Assembly (NCBI RefSeq): GCF_017086365.1
Contig: NZ_CP070969.1
Location: 930,001-994,000, forward strand
Reading direction: 5' to 3'
Source of the DNA: Paenibacillus tianjinensis
Lineage (GTDB): Bacteria; Bacillota; Bacilli; Paenibacillales; Paenibacillaceae
Length of the DNA stretch: 64,000 nucleotides
Shown here: positions 26,040 to 34,133 of the stretch, piece by piece
Numbering within the stretch: position 1 is the first letter of the stretch
How the letters are laid out: every line of letters starts with the position of its first letter
Translations under genes and position numbers: made by a program
The notes under the pieces: generated by a model
The model's database searches: none
The model's input: only the letters and a program-made list of their open reading frames with translations
Told to the model about the DNA's origin: nothing

Positions 26040-26068
26040 TTGCGAGAAAGCAATATTTATGTTATATT
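26040..26068 (+). promoter_or_regulatory. Sigma-A promoter of the dps gene
   Basis: TTGCGA (26040-26045) and TATATT (26063-26068) are separated by 17 bases, a good sigma-A promoter. Transcription would start near 26075, at the edge of the palindrome at 26077-26095. Confidence 0.7.
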
Positions 26069-26076
26069 GTATATAG

Positions 26077-26095
26077 ATTTAGAACAAGTCTAAAT
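26077..26095 (+). promoter_or_regulatory. Operator-like palindrome over the dps start (PerR/Fur-family candidate)
   Basis: ATTTAGAACAAGTCTAAAT is a perfect 7-5-7 inverted repeat placed over the expected transcription start. Dps genes in Firmicutes are commonly controlled by the peroxide regulator PerR, whose box is an AT-rich 7-1-7 repeat (TTATAATNATTATAA). The match in bases is only partial, so another Fur-family or unrelated repressor is possible. Confidence 0.5.
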
Positions 26096-26137
26096 ACAAT
26101 AAACAATATATAATTAAACTATAGGAGGTTATTTAGA

Positions 26138-26593
26138 ATGAGTACTCACGTAAAAAACCAAACAGAACTGCACGCAGCATTGAACCGCCAAACCGCGAAC
26201 TGGAGCCTGCTCGGAGTGAAACTGCATCACTATCACTGGTATGTGAGCGGAGCGCAATTTTTCACTCTGCATGCCAAATTCGAAGAACTCTACACTGAAG
26301 CAGCCACTTATGTGGACGACCTGGCTGAGCGGTTGCTCGCTATTGGCGGCAAGCCTGCCTCTACGATGACGCAATATTTGTCCCTGTCAGAGCTGAAGGA
26401 AGCTGCTGGAGGCGAAAGCCCTAAAGAAATGGTTGCCCAGCTCGTTAAAGACTTCGCGCTTGTCTCCGAGGAGCTGAAGAGCGCCATCACGGCTGCGGAA
26501 GAACTTAGTGATCAACCGACTGCTGATCTGCTGATTGGCATCAGAAGCAGTGTTGAGAAGCATGCCTGGATGCTGAACGCCTATCTGGCGTAA
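26138..26593 (+). CDS. dps: Dps-family ferritin-like DNA-protection protein
   Basis: A 151-residue four-helix-bundle protein that forms dodecamers, oxidises and stores iron with hydrogen peroxide and so protects DNA. The ferroxidase signature is visible: LHHYHWYVSGAQFFTLHAKFEE (residues 27-48, with the conserved His, His, Asp/Glu ligand positions HHYHW and FEE), DDLAERLLAIGGKP (about 60-73) and a C-terminal VEKHAWMLNAYL. Length is normal. ATG 26138 follows TATAGGAGGTTATTTAGA. Single gene between its own promoter and a strong terminator, consistent with stress-induced expression. Confidence 0.92.
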   Translation: MSTHVKNQTELHAALNRQTANWSLLGVKLHHYHWYVSGAQFFTLHAKFEELYTEAATYVDDLAERLLAIGGKPASTMTQYLSLSELKEAAGGESPKEMVAQLVKDFALVSEELKSAITAAEELSDQPTADLLIGIRSSVEKHAWMLNAYLA

Positions 26594-26649
26594 GGCCATA
26601 CTATAACTGAAGGCTAGGACTGCAGCCCGGTGTACGGATTGCAGGAAGC

Positions 26650-26686
26650 AAAGAGTGCCCGTGCGATGACCGCACGGGCACTCTTT
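26650..26686. terminator. Bidirectional terminator between dps and the AIM24 gene
   Basis: A perfect 16-pair stem, AAAGAGTGCCCGTGCG and its complement, closes around the loop ATGAC. It separates two convergent genes and can end transcription from both sides, although the T-run is short. Confidence 0.8.
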
Positions 26687-26704
26687 GTTCAAATGACAAG
26701 TCAT

Positions 26705-27409
26705 CTATTTGATAAATACACCGCCAAACGGAAGTGCCTCGCGAAGAAACCGTTTAATAATACCGTCCTCGTTATTATCCCGCTCGAAGCGGTGGCTTTG
26801 GCGTCCCGCCTGAAACAGCACAGGTCCATGGCCTGTCATCTTCCAGTGATAGCTCATATGTTGGCTGGCCAGATGATTACCGTACACGGTCAGCTCAAGC
26901 TTGGCATTCTCCGGATACGCTATAATACTGCCTGCATCAACATAGAGCGGATCGGAGGGATGAAGCTCGGCTTCGCACACCGTTCCCTCCGTCAGTATAC
27001 CGATGCTCCCGTTGCCGGCAAATTTGACTTTGACAATGTCGCGGGTAACCAGCATATTCTTCATGCTTAGCACCCGTGTCTGCATTGTGATTCCTTTACT
27101 GTAGAAGAAGAGATGCCTGAAATCATAGAGCAAATCGCTTTTACCGTTCAGCTGTAAGGTTTTGATCCGGTAGCCGGGAGGCAGTGCCGCTACAAAACGG
27201 CAGGGGCCGGACATATCCGAACGGATCAGCTTGCGCTTGCGGTACATGCCTTTGACGTCCATCAGCCGGTCTGCCCGTCCTGATGAGGGGCCCTGATAGG
27301 CAATAATTTGCTGGGGATGCAGCACATGAACCTCTTCATTCTCCCCGACAGTAAAAGCAACGGCCTGTCCGCTGCCGCTGTCGCCTTCATCCTGGACATC
27401 GACGTTCAT
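26705..27409 (-). CDS. AIM24-family protein
   Basis: A 234-residue cytosolic protein of the AIM24 family, a beta-rich fold also seen in the tryptophan RNA-binding attenuator superfamily; its biochemical role in bacteria is unknown. Typical family stretches are GEPLYVDAG-like ELHPSDPLYVDAGSIIAY, KVKFAGNGSIGIL and QMSYHWKMTGHGPVLFQA-like repeated strands. ATG 27409 is chosen because GAAGGAG lies 8 bases before it; an in-frame GTG three codons upstream overlaps that site. The next gene on this strand ends 37 bases upstream, so the two may be co-transcribed. Confidence 0.75.
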   Translation of the reverse strand: MNVDVQDEGDSGSGQAVAFTVGENEEVHVLHPQQIIAYQGPSSGRADRLMDVKGMYRKRKLIRSDMSGPCRFVAALPPGYRIKTLQLNGKSDLLYDFRHLFFYSKGITMQTRVLSMKNMLVTRDIVKVKFAGNGSIGILTEGTVCEAELHPSDPLYVDAGSIIAYPENAKLELTVYGNHLASQHMSYHWKMTGHGPVLFQAGRQSHRFERDNNEDGIIKRFLREALPFGGVFIK

Positions 27410-27446
27410 CGTACACACTCCTTCATATTAGAGAGATTCCAGGCTG

Positions 27447-27941
27447 CTAGCGCAACCGGTCCCCTCTTCTTGAGCGGTGGCGCATGGTAAAGCGCAGCAG
27501 CCGGATAATCAGGAAATAACCAAGAATAAGGGCAAAGCCGGTAATCACCGTAACCTTTATCCGGTTATAGTAGTTCTCACGCGCAGTGCGGTCATTTTTC
27601 AGCTCGTCAACCACCAGGCTTAACTGGCGGTTCTGCTCCTGCAGGGCCTCGTTCTGGGAACGGTACGCTTCCATTTGCTCCTGGGTCTGTCCTAGTGCGT
27701 CTACTGTCTCACTGAGCTCATCTTTGGTCTGCTGAAGCTCTTCAACCGTCTCCTGGTAGTTTTCCTGCAATTGATTCACTTCACCGGGCAGTTCTGAGAA
27801 GTTCTGCAAGCCTTTATATAAATCGCTGAAATAATTGGCTTCTGCTGTCGGTGCCGGGACGTAAGCGGATACTCCAAGCAATAGCAGAGCCGAACCAAGC
27901 AGCTTCATCCATAAGTTTGATAAGTGCATTTTTCTGTTCAT
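27447..27941 (-). CDS. Membrane-anchored coiled-coil protein, unknown function
   Basis: A 164-residue protein I do not recognise. An N-terminal signal-like helix (about residues 8-27, ending APTAEA) is followed by an exported segment with a long predicted coiled coil (about 50-115: repeats of LQQTKDELSETVDALGQTQEQ type, rich in Gln, Glu and Leu). A membrane helix (about 128-148, VTVITGFALILGYFLIIRLL) and a short, highly basic tail (RHRSRRGDRLR) follow. The topology suggests an external coiled coil anchored at the C-terminus. ATG 27941 has AGGCGGTGA six bases upstream. It lies upstream of the AIM24 gene on the same strand. Confidence 0.65.
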   Translation of the reverse strand: MNRKMHLSNLWMKLLGSALLLLGVSAYVPAPTAEANYFSDLYKGLQNFSELPGEVNQLQENYQETVEELQQTKDELSETVDALGQTQEQMEAYRSQNEALQEQNRQLSLVVDELKNDRTARENYYNRIKVTVITGFALILGYFLIIRLLRFTMRHRSRRGDRLR

Positions 27942-28206
27942 CTTATTCACCGCCTGTATAGGTTCAACCTGCTCTTATTTTAACATAGAGCAGTATTTAT
28001 AGGCATTAATCAACAAGGTTTGACATCATTTGGCGCCTAGTGGAAGATCAGCTCATTACTTGCGGCCGCCGGGACTTAAGCATTTTTACCCTGAGGCTGA
28101 CAGCAGTAACCATAGAGTAATACAGTACTGCGGACTGGCTGGTTTCATTTTGGCTACCTTGCAGCAGGAATATAACGTATACTTTGAACGGGAAGGGGCT
28201 GAGGAT

Positions 28207-28893
28207 ATGAATAAATGGCTGAAAACGCTGCTGTTTCTGGCAGGGTCGGCGCTATTGACACGCTTAATTCCATTTTCATCGCTATTCCGCAATCTGGATA
28301 CGATGTTCCATGAATTCGGGCATGCGCTGATGACCCTGCTTCTCTCAGGTGATGTGCTGAGAATAGAGCTGTATGCGGATCACAGCGGTGTGACGTATTC
28401 TGCGGTTGAAGCCGGACTAAGACCGGTGCTGGTGTCGTTGTCAGGATATCCAGTGGCCTCTTTATTCGCCCTGCTGCTGTTTTATTTGTACAGCAGGGGA
28501 CGTCAGCGGTTGGGGCTGCTGCTGTCTGCTGCTGTGGCGCTGATTATGCTGGTGCTGTATGTCAGGGGCGCCTTCGGTATACTGTGGCTCAGCGGTTTGA
28601 TCGCACTCAATCTGGCAATGGTTTTCCTGTGGCCCAAGGCAAGCAAATATTACTATTTGTTTCTGGCCTTTCTGACCCTGGAGGAATCTGTTATGGGCAC
28701 GCTGTATCTCCTGTCAGCTTCACTGATGACCCCGTCCCGTGCAGGTGATGCTGCCAATTTAGCCGGATTAACACCTTTGCCTGCTATATTATGGGCGTTG
28801 GTCTTTTTTCTTTTTTCATTCCTTTGCGCGAAGTGGTCTCTGGGATATTTTTTCAGGCAGGAACGTTTGCAGAAACAAAAAGTCGGCAGGTAG
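28207..28893 (+). CDS. M50B-type membrane metallopeptidase homologue
   Basis: A 228-residue membrane protein with the zinc-peptidase motif HEFGH in FHEFGHALMTLLLSG (about residues 37-51) at the end of the first membrane helix, as in the Peptidase_M50B-like family. About six further hydrophobic helices follow. The second zinc-ligand region of classic site-2 proteases (NxxPxxxxDG) is not obvious, so activity is uncertain. ATG 28207 is chosen for GGGAAGGGGCTGAGGA just before it; an open extension to 28030 lacks a ribosome binding site. It stands alone, divergent from the coiled-coil/AIM24 pair, with the insertion sequence directly downstream. Confidence 0.68.
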   Translation: MNKWLKTLLFLAGSALLTRLIPFSSLFRNLDTMFHEFGHALMTLLLSGDVLRIELYADHSGVTYSAVEAGLRPVLVSLSGYPVASLFALLLFYLYSRGRQRLGLLLSAAVALIMLVLYVRGAFGILWLSGLIALNLAMVFLWPKASKYYYLFLAFLTLEESVMGTLYLLSASLMTPSRAGDAANLAGLTPLPAILWALVFFLFSFLCAKWSLGYFFRQERLQKQKVGR

Positions 28894-29031
28894 AATCATT
28901 CATTTCGTCACGTTTAGACAAAAACTCATCTTTAGCAAAGAGGCTGTCCCATAAGTAGATTTTTTCGAGTAGAGACAGACCCTTTTCATTATTCAAAACC
29001 GAAAAACGTCAACAATGTAGCGATTCTCCTG

Positions 29032-30591
29032 TTATTGGAGGATCGCTGCTCTGCGTTTTTGGTCGTTTGCAGCTTGCTTCAGTAGATTGTGGGCAAGGGA
29101 AAGCCATCCGACTTCAAGCGTCACTTTTTCCATGCCGCGAAGCAGAAACCGCCGGAAACCCCGGTTGTTCTTTAGTTGTCCAAATACACTTTCTGGTTCT
29201 GTCATTCGACGTACGGCCAAAGTGAAGCCTTCCTCGCTTTGCAAAATTGCCCGAGCTTGTTTCTGGTACCGCAGTCGTTCCAGACTGACAACCACTTCCC
29301 GATTTCCTTCGGCTTTCGTACATCTTTCCTTCAGTGGACAGCCCACGCAGCTCTGGCTACGGTAATGACGTTTTCGGATTTCATATCCACTCTCTAACGT
29401 TTCCTTGCTTTCTTTGCGAAAATGCAGCGTTTGTCCGGCGGGGCATGTCCATGTATCCACGGCTTCGTCGTACGTCCAGTTCTCAATCTTTCCGATATTC
29501 TCTTTCCACGCTTTGCTCTTTTCTTTGTGGTAGCTGCCGTATTTGACCACGGCCTTCACGTGTTCGTTTTCCAAATAGGCATAATTTTCTTCACTGCCGT
29601 AGCCGGCATCCGCGATCACCGCCCTCGGAAGTCTCCCTAGGATCTGCCGCACCTTTTCTAAGTGCGGCTGTAAACAACGCGTATCCGTCGGTCTTTGGTG
29701 TAGACTGTACGCCAAAATAAACTGGTTTTCGGTGCCGATCTGTACATTGTAGCCGGGTTTGAGTTGACCGTTTCGCATGTGATCTTCCTTCATCCGCATG
29801 AAGGTGGCATCCGGGTCCGTCTTACTAAAGCTGTTTCGGTCCCCGAGCAGGTTTTGGTATTGCTCATATTTCAGCAGTCTCGGAAACAGATCCTTACGGA
29901 GCCTCCGAACCGCTTTTTTCAATGGCTTGTTCTTGGGCTTCTTCAGCAGTTGCGACTCTAACGACTGGGTCATTTGTTCAAGTTTCTCACTGTCGATCTC
30001 GGCGGACTCGCCAAGTTCGCTCAGGTCCTGGCCGCGGTGTTCCTGTTCTTCTTGTTTCTCTGCAGCCTCAATGTCGGCAAACAATGCATGTACCTTTTCT
30101 TGCAGCTTGGCTTTATGCTTACTAACGGCTTTACCCCACACGAAGGTATAGCGATTCGCATTTGCCTCTATTTTTGTGCCATCTACAAAATAATGCTCGA
30201 AGGAGATGTATTTCTCGTCCGCCAGAAACTGAAGCACGGCGGTAAATACCATTTCTAGGACGTCCTTCATCCGCTGAGAACGAAAGCGGTTGAGCGTGCG
30301 GAAATCCGGGCGTTGTCGTCCCGCTAGCCACATGAAGGGAATGTTTTCTCGGACCGCTTTGGCGATTTGCCGGGAGGAATAAATGCGCTGCGTATACGCA
30401 TAGATAATGACTTTGGTGAGCATTTTAGGGTGGTAGCTGTCACGGCCGCCACCGGGATAGGCAGCGTCAAAGATGGTGTCGTCTAGCCGATTGACGGCTG
30501 CGTTAACGACACGAACGAGGTGGTTTTCGGGAATATCTTCTTCCAGATCCATTGGCAAGCAAAGTTGGTCCATGGTATATTGAATGTACAA
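29032..30591 (-). CDS. IS1182-family transposase
   Basis: A 519-residue DDE transposase with an N-terminal DUF772-type domain and a C-terminal DDE domain. Candidate catalytic residues lie in YFVDGTKIEANANRYTFVWGK (first Asp), VIADAGYGSEENY (second Asp) and ESVFGQLKNNRGFRRFLLRG (Glu). CPAGQTLHF...CVGCPLKERCT gives a four-Cys zinc-like cluster typical of this family. TTG 30591 is the likely start, after AAAGGAGAGG; ATG 30573 is an alternative, and a longer frame to 30684 lacks a site. The gene is intact. The ribosome binding site is inside a hairpin (30603-30642), a common protection against read-through expression. A stem overlaps the stop codon. Confidence 0.9.
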   Translation of the reverse strand: MYIQYTMDQLCLPMDLEEDIPENHLVRVVNAAVNRLDDTIFDAAYPGGGRDSYHPKMLTKVIIYAYTQRIYSSRQIAKAVRENIPFMWLAGRQRPDFRTLNRFRSQRMKDVLEMVFTAVLQFLADEKYISFEHYFVDGTKIEANANRYTFVWGKAVSKHKAKLQEKVHALFADIEAAEKQEEQEHRGQDLSELGESAEIDSEKLEQMTQSLESQLLKKPKNKPLKKAVRRLRKDLFPRLLKYEQYQNLLGDRNSFSKTDPDATFMRMKEDHMRNGQLKPGYNVQIGTENQFILAYSLHQRPTDTRCLQPHLEKVRQILGRLPRAVIADAGYGSEENYAYLENEHVKAVVKYGSYHKEKSKAWKENIGKIENWTYDEAVDTWTCPAGQTLHFRKESKETLESGYEIRKRHYRSQSCVGCPLKERCTKAEGNREVVVSLERLRYQKQARAILQSEEGFTLAVRRMTEPESVFGQLKNNRGFRRFLLRGMEKVTLEVGWLSLAHNLLKQAANDQKRRAAILQ

Positions 30592-30602
30592 AAGAAACCT
30601 CT

Positions 30603-30642
30603 CCTTTGAAATGGTTGTGTGGTAACTCCATTTTACCAAAGG
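30603..30642 (-). promoter_or_regulatory. Hairpin sequestering the transposase ribosome binding site
   Basis: On the transposase strand CCTTTGGTAAAATGG pairs with CCATTTCAAAGG over 12 positions with a 3-base bulge. The AAAGGAG ribosome binding site is in the 3' arm. Transcripts entering from outside would fold it shut and limit transposase translation. Confidence 0.65.
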
Positions 30643-30697
30643 ATGGTTTCTTTTTTGTGCGATTTTTAAAGATTGTAGATCCATTTCCCGCTTAAAC

Positions 30698-30822
30698 AGC
30701 GGAGAGGACGGAACGATTGTGGAAAAGCGGCAGCGGTCGCCTTGGTCTCCGGATTTTCACCGCTAAGGGGAATGAAAAAAATCTGGAGAGCACAGCGATT
30801 GGAACAACGGTCCGTTCGCGGA
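30698..30822 (+). repeat. Structured intergenic repeat, copy 3 (diverged)
   Basis: This is the most diverged copy. The inner stem TCTCCGGATTTT / AAAATCTGGAGA is kept. The TCCGC/GCGG pairing of the other copies is here TCGC/GCGA, a compensatory change. Outer arms (CGGAACGATTGT and ACAACGGTCCG) pair only imperfectly and the apical hairpin is lost. It lies between the transposase start and the candidate right end of the insertion sequence. Confidence 0.6.
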
Positions 30823-30863
30823 GCGTCCACCCAAGTGCTCACGTTGATCCTACTTAAAAAAAC

Positions 30864-30916
30864 AGGGGCTATCCCAAGCAGCCATTTCATGGCTTTTGGG
30901 ACAGCCCCTTTTTTTG
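30864..30916. terminator. Strong terminator-like hairpin next to the insertion sequence
   Basis: AGGGGCTATCCCAAGCAGCC pairs with GGCTTTTGGGACAGCCCCT across the loop ATTTCAT, followed by a T-run on the + strand and preceded by an A-run, so it could act both ways. It may be the original terminator of the M50B-type gene, now separated from it by the insertion. Confidence 0.65.
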
Positions 30917-31013
30917 TCGATAATATAGATGCGAACATACATTCCATGACAAGGAGTTGTCCGCCATTATTGGTACATTAATAGAAGAACCAAAAAAAGA
31001 AAGAGGTGGAAAT

Positions 31014-31664
31014 ATGCAAGCAAGTATCCAGCCCATATTTACATGGAGCCGCAACCGTGTTTTTGCAGGAGTTTCCCAGAGTTTAGTGTTGCTTGTGGAA
31101 TGGAAAGGCCTTACTCCGCGTGAGGAGCTGCGCAAGAAAAGCCGGAAACTGCTTGCCCGGGAAATTGAGCTGCGCATATGGCTTGAAGCCCACATGACTT
31201 TTACAGGAGCTTATGGCTGCATCACTGAAGCAGGAGAAGGAAGATCGCTGCTGCTGAAGCTGGGTAAGATCCATTCCGGGTCCCGCAAATTCATCTGTCT
31301 TGAATTTAAAACCGAAGCCATGCCTGCCGGAATTCATGAAGCACTCTGGCTGCAATGGCAATACAGACAACCTCCTGTGGAGCGGATAAGAGAGCTGCCG
31401 CTGCAAAAGCTGGGACTGGAATATACGCATCATACCGATGTGCTGGGTAATGGCAGCAGCTTTCATGTTGAGAAGCATATGGAGCTGCTGAGAACGGTGA
31501 AGGTACTGGAGGAAGCAGCAATGCTGCGTACGCGTAACGCGGACCCGTCACTCTCCGAGAAATTGCGGAGACAGGCAGATAAACTGCTGCTGCTGGCGGC
31601 GCGCTCTGGTGATACGCAGCTGGTGAAGGAGGCGGAGATGGTGTATAGACAGCTCGAGGCTTAA
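31014..31664 (+). CDS. Unassigned protein resembling the region after a VWA domain
   Basis: A 216-residue soluble protein without signal peptide. I do not recognise the family firmly. The first 100 residues are beta-rich; LLLKLGKIHSGSRKFICLEFK followed by PAGIHEALWLQWQYRQ resembles the beta-sandwich that follows the von Willebrand A domain in bacterial VWA proteins, but no VWA domain or MIDAS motif is present. The last 70 residues (EKHMELLRTVKVLEEAAMLR to the end) are helical and rich in Leu, Arg and Glu. ATG 31014 follows AAAGAGGTGG. It stands alone. Codon use matches the neighbours. Confidence 0.5.
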   Translation: MQASIQPIFTWSRNRVFAGVSQSLVLLVEWKGLTPREELRKKSRKLLAREIELRIWLEAHMTFTGAYGCITEAGEGRSLLLKLGKIHSGSRKFICLEFKTEAMPAGIHEALWLQWQYRQPPVERIRELPLQKLGLEYTHHTDVLGNGSSFHVEKHMELLRTVKVLEEAAMLRTRNADPSLSEKLRRQADKLLLLAARSGDTQLVKEAEMVYRQLEA

Positions 31665-31917
31665 CTCAGCTGCACATGATGAAGGGGTGGAACGAAGCAG
31701 AATATTAGTTGGAATGAATTGAAACATACATAATAGCACAACCCGAACTCTCTTTCTCGATCATTTAACAGCTCATGTAATATATGTGTGGTAATGTAGT
31801 AAAATAGTTCTATTATATTATCTTAATTCGGTTATTACATTATTAGTTGTAGATATATATAACTAATTCATTTAAAATAATGGGTCTATTTTACCATATA
31901 TCAAGGGGAACTGAACA
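31665..31917 (+). other. AT-rich gap before the WYL regulator gene
   Basis: 253 bases, strongly AT-rich from 31790, probably carrying the promoter of the regulator at 31918. The ribosome binding site is CAAGGGGA. No conserved structure or gene was recognised. Confidence 0.4.
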
Positions 31918-32883
31918 ATGACAGACCGATTAATCCGGCTGATGCGCATTATCACACTAGTGCAAGCTAAACCTGGGATCCTGGCACGTGAGCTGGCGGA
32001 ACGCTGCGGCAACAGTGAAAGAACGATATATCGGGATATGGACGCGCTAAGCGCAATGCATATCCCGATTACCCATATGGGACATGGGAAGGGATATGCG
32101 TTTATCGGTAACTTTGCATTGTACCCTTTAGATCTGACGGATAGTGAGGCGGCTGCATTTTCCCAGCTGCGCCATGTGATGAAAGACATCAAGCCTTTGC
32201 TGCCGACTGAATTTGAAAATGCCTATGAGAAAATAATGGCTGTACAATATAAGCAGAAAGCAGAAAGGGAAGAAAAAATGGAAAGCGTCACAAAAGAAGC
32301 CGGGAATCTTTGGACGGAACGGAGTCCATTGGCGATCGAGCAATCGGCTTTTTTAACGGAAATATTGTCCGCTGTGATGAAACAAAAAAGCTTCCAGGCG
32401 GACTACTGCGAAAATGCAAATGAGGAAAGAGGGTTACAGATTGATCCGTACTGCCTTGTTCCGCTGGAGAACCGGATCTATGTGATCGGCTTATGCCACA
32501 GGTTTGGGAGGATCCGGGCTTTTCATGTTAACGGTTTTTCCAATGTCACCCTGCTGAATAACTGGTTTTCAAAAGAGCGGTTTGATATACAGTCCTTTAT
32601 GTCGCAGAAATGGAGCCTTGATCCGGACAGCCTGCAGATAGAGTTCAGAATTAGATTTTCCGAACGGATGATGGACAGAATCAAACACGAGGAGCTGATG
32701 GTAAAACCCAGTAAAGTTGACCGCCAGAACTGCTGCATGCACTTCAAAGTAGCCATCGAACAAGATATCTGTTTTGTCCGCTGGATCATGAGGTTCGAGG
32801 AGGAAGCGGAGATTTTGGAGCCGTTTTATTACCGGGACGCATTGAAATATCATATGGAAAGTTGGCTGATGTTATATAAATAA
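31918..32883 (+). CDS. YafY-type transcriptional regulator (HTH_11 + WYL)
   Basis: A 321-residue DNA-binding protein. The N-terminal winged helix (residues 1-60) contains RLMRIITLVQAKPGILAREL and CGNSERTIYRDMDALSAMHI, the classical HTH_11 pattern. A helical linker is followed by the WYL domain (about 140-225; DPYCLVPLENRIYVIGLCHR and the RIRAFHVNGFSNVTLL strand), with a WCX-like C-terminus. WYL domains bind ligands such as nucleotides or nucleic acid ends. ATG 31918 has CAAGGGGAAC upstream. No neighbouring gene is obviously regulated by it; the peptide transporter genes start 257 bases downstream. Confidence 0.82.
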   Translation: MTDRLIRLMRIITLVQAKPGILARELAERCGNSERTIYRDMDALSAMHIPITHMGHGKGYAFIGNFALYPLDLTDSEAAAFSQLRHVMKDIKPLLPTEFENAYEKIMAVQYKQKAEREEKMESVTKEAGNLWTERSPLAIEQSAFLTEILSAVMKQKSFQADYCENANEERGLQIDPYCLVPLENRIYVIGLCHRFGRIRAFHVNGFSNVTLLNNWFSKERFDIQSFMSQKWSLDPDSLQIEFRIRFSERMMDRIKHEELMVKPSKVDRQNCCMHFKVAIEQDICFVRWIMRFEEEAEILEPFYYRDALKYHMESWLMLYK

Positions 32884-33140
32884 TACAGGATGTTACAGGA
32901 ATTATTCCTGTTTCACCATGATTAAACCTCCTAAATTCATCGGGTTAGTTATGCGTACAAATTTTTCTTGTCTACGGTAGATTTCTATAGTAATGTTATA
33001 CATTAAATAACAACTATGTTGATTATGCCCGAAATTAATATCATTAGATGTCAGGTTTGGGTTATAATATCTTACTTTTTAAGGGTTTTTCATCCTCCCA
33101 TTTGACCTTTGTTCAATTTTTAGTAGAAAGAGGGTTCATC
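32884..33140 (+). other. Gap before the peptide transporter genes
   Basis: 257 bases. A short ACAGGAA-TTA-TTCCTGT hairpin (32895-32911) may end the regulator transcript. TATAAT at 33062-33067 is a candidate -10 element without a clear -35. The ribosome binding site AGAAAGAGGG precedes 33141. Nothing else was recognised. Confidence 0.45.
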
Positions 33141-34133
33141 ATGATCCAGCCAATTCTGAAAATTGAGGATTTGCATACCCATTTTTTTACCGACCGCGGT
33201 GAAGTGCCAGCCGTTGACGGTGTTGACCTGTACATCAATCCAGGAGAGGTCCTTGGTGTGGTTGGTGAATCCGGTTGCGGTAAAAGTGTGACCTCATTGT
33301 CTATCCTGAAGCTGGTTCCGAACCCGCCAGGGAAGATTGTGGACGGCCGTATCCTATTAAAAGGTCGGGATATCGTTCCGCTTAAGGAAAAAGAGATGCG
33401 TAAAATCCGCGGGGATTCCGTATCGATGATTTTTCAGGAGCCGATGACCTCGCTTAACCCTCTGTTTACAGTAGGGCAGCAGATCATCGAAACGGTAAGG
33501 CAGCACCGCGGCTTGTCCAAAAAAGAAGCGCGGGAGCACGCAGTCGAGATGCTGAGCAAAGTCGGTATTCCGCGTCCTGAGGCTATTATTGATGAGTATC
33601 CGCATCAATTGTCAGGGGGCATGCGCCAGAGAGTTATGATTGCGATGTCGATATCCTGTAGTCCGGAGCTGTTGATTGCCGATGAGCCGACAACGGCGCT
33701 GGATGTAACCATTCAAGCGCAGATTCTGGATCTGATCCGTCGCCTGAACGAAGAACAGGGAACAGCTGTGATGCTGATTACCCACGATCTTGGCGTTGTT
33801 GCAGAAATGTGCCACCGGGTTGCTGTAATGTATGCAGGCAAGGTGGTCGAAGAGGGCAGCGTTCGTGATATCTTCAAGAATCCGCTGCATCCGTATACCC
33901 GCGGCCTGATAGAGTCCGTGCCGCGGATGAATGAGACCCGGGAACGGCTGTATTCCATCCCCGGCAATGTACCGATCCTCAGCACAGAGATGCAGGGCTG
34001 CCGGTTCGCTCCCCGTTGTGCGAATGTTATGGATGTTTGCCGTGAATCGCTTCCGCAGCTTACCCTGCAGGAGGAGCAGCATAGCTGCAGATGCTGGCTG
34101 CATGAAGTCAGTCAGGAGGAGGCAGTGGTATGA
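33141..34133 (+). CDS. Peptide ABC transporter ATPase, OppD/DppD type
   Basis: A 330-residue ATP-binding subunit that powers uptake of peptides or related nickel/glutathione-type substrates. Motifs: Walker [10 protein letters not shown]-loop [11 protein letters not shown], signature LSGGMRQR, Walker [13 protein letters not shown] and the switch His in LITHDLGVV. The C-terminal oligopeptide domain contains [12 protein letters not shown] and [14 protein letters not shown], where cysteines bind an iron-sulfur cluster in relatives. ATG 33141 follows AGAAAGAGGG; a longer frame to 33048 has no site. Its stop overlaps the next start (ATGA), typical of the OppD-OppF pair. Confidence 0.92.
   Translation: MIQPILKIEDLHTHFFTDRGEVPAVDGVDLYINPGEVLGVVGESGCGKSVTSLSILKLVPNPPGKIVDGRILLKGRDIVPLKEKEMRKIRGDSVSMIFQEPMTSLNPLFTVGQQIIETVRQHRGLSKKEAREHAVEMLSKVGIPRPEAIIDEYPHQLSGGMRQRVMIAMSISCSPELLIADEPTTALDVTIQAQILDLIRRLNEEQGTAVMLITHDLGVVAEMCHRVAVMYAGKVVEEGSVRDIFKNPLHPYTRGLIESVPRMNETRERLYSIPGNVPILSTEMQGCRFAPRCANVMDVCRESLPQLTLQEEQHSCRCWLHEVSQEEAVV

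Larger units (their letters stand above)
28937..30911 (-). mobile_element. IS1182-family insertion sequence (right limit uncertain)
   Basis: The transposase gene is flanked by AAAGAGGCTGTCCCATAAG (28937-28955) on the left and by CTTTTGGGACAGCCCCTTT (30893-30911) on the right; these are inverted copies with about 16 of 18 matches. If both are the element's ends it is about 1975 bases. However, the right copy is also the 3' arm of a terminator-like hairpin and lies 300 bases from the transposase start, with a structured repeat in between, so the true right end may be nearer. No clear target duplication was found. Confidence 0.6.

Noticed and set aside
26630..27070. A 146-codon + strand frame starting inside the dps terminator
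   Set aside because: It is antisense to the AIM24 gene and begins before the terminator stem; no ribosome binding site.
29087..30258. Several + strand frames inside the transposase gene
   Set aside because: They are shadows of the intact transposase frame on the - strand.
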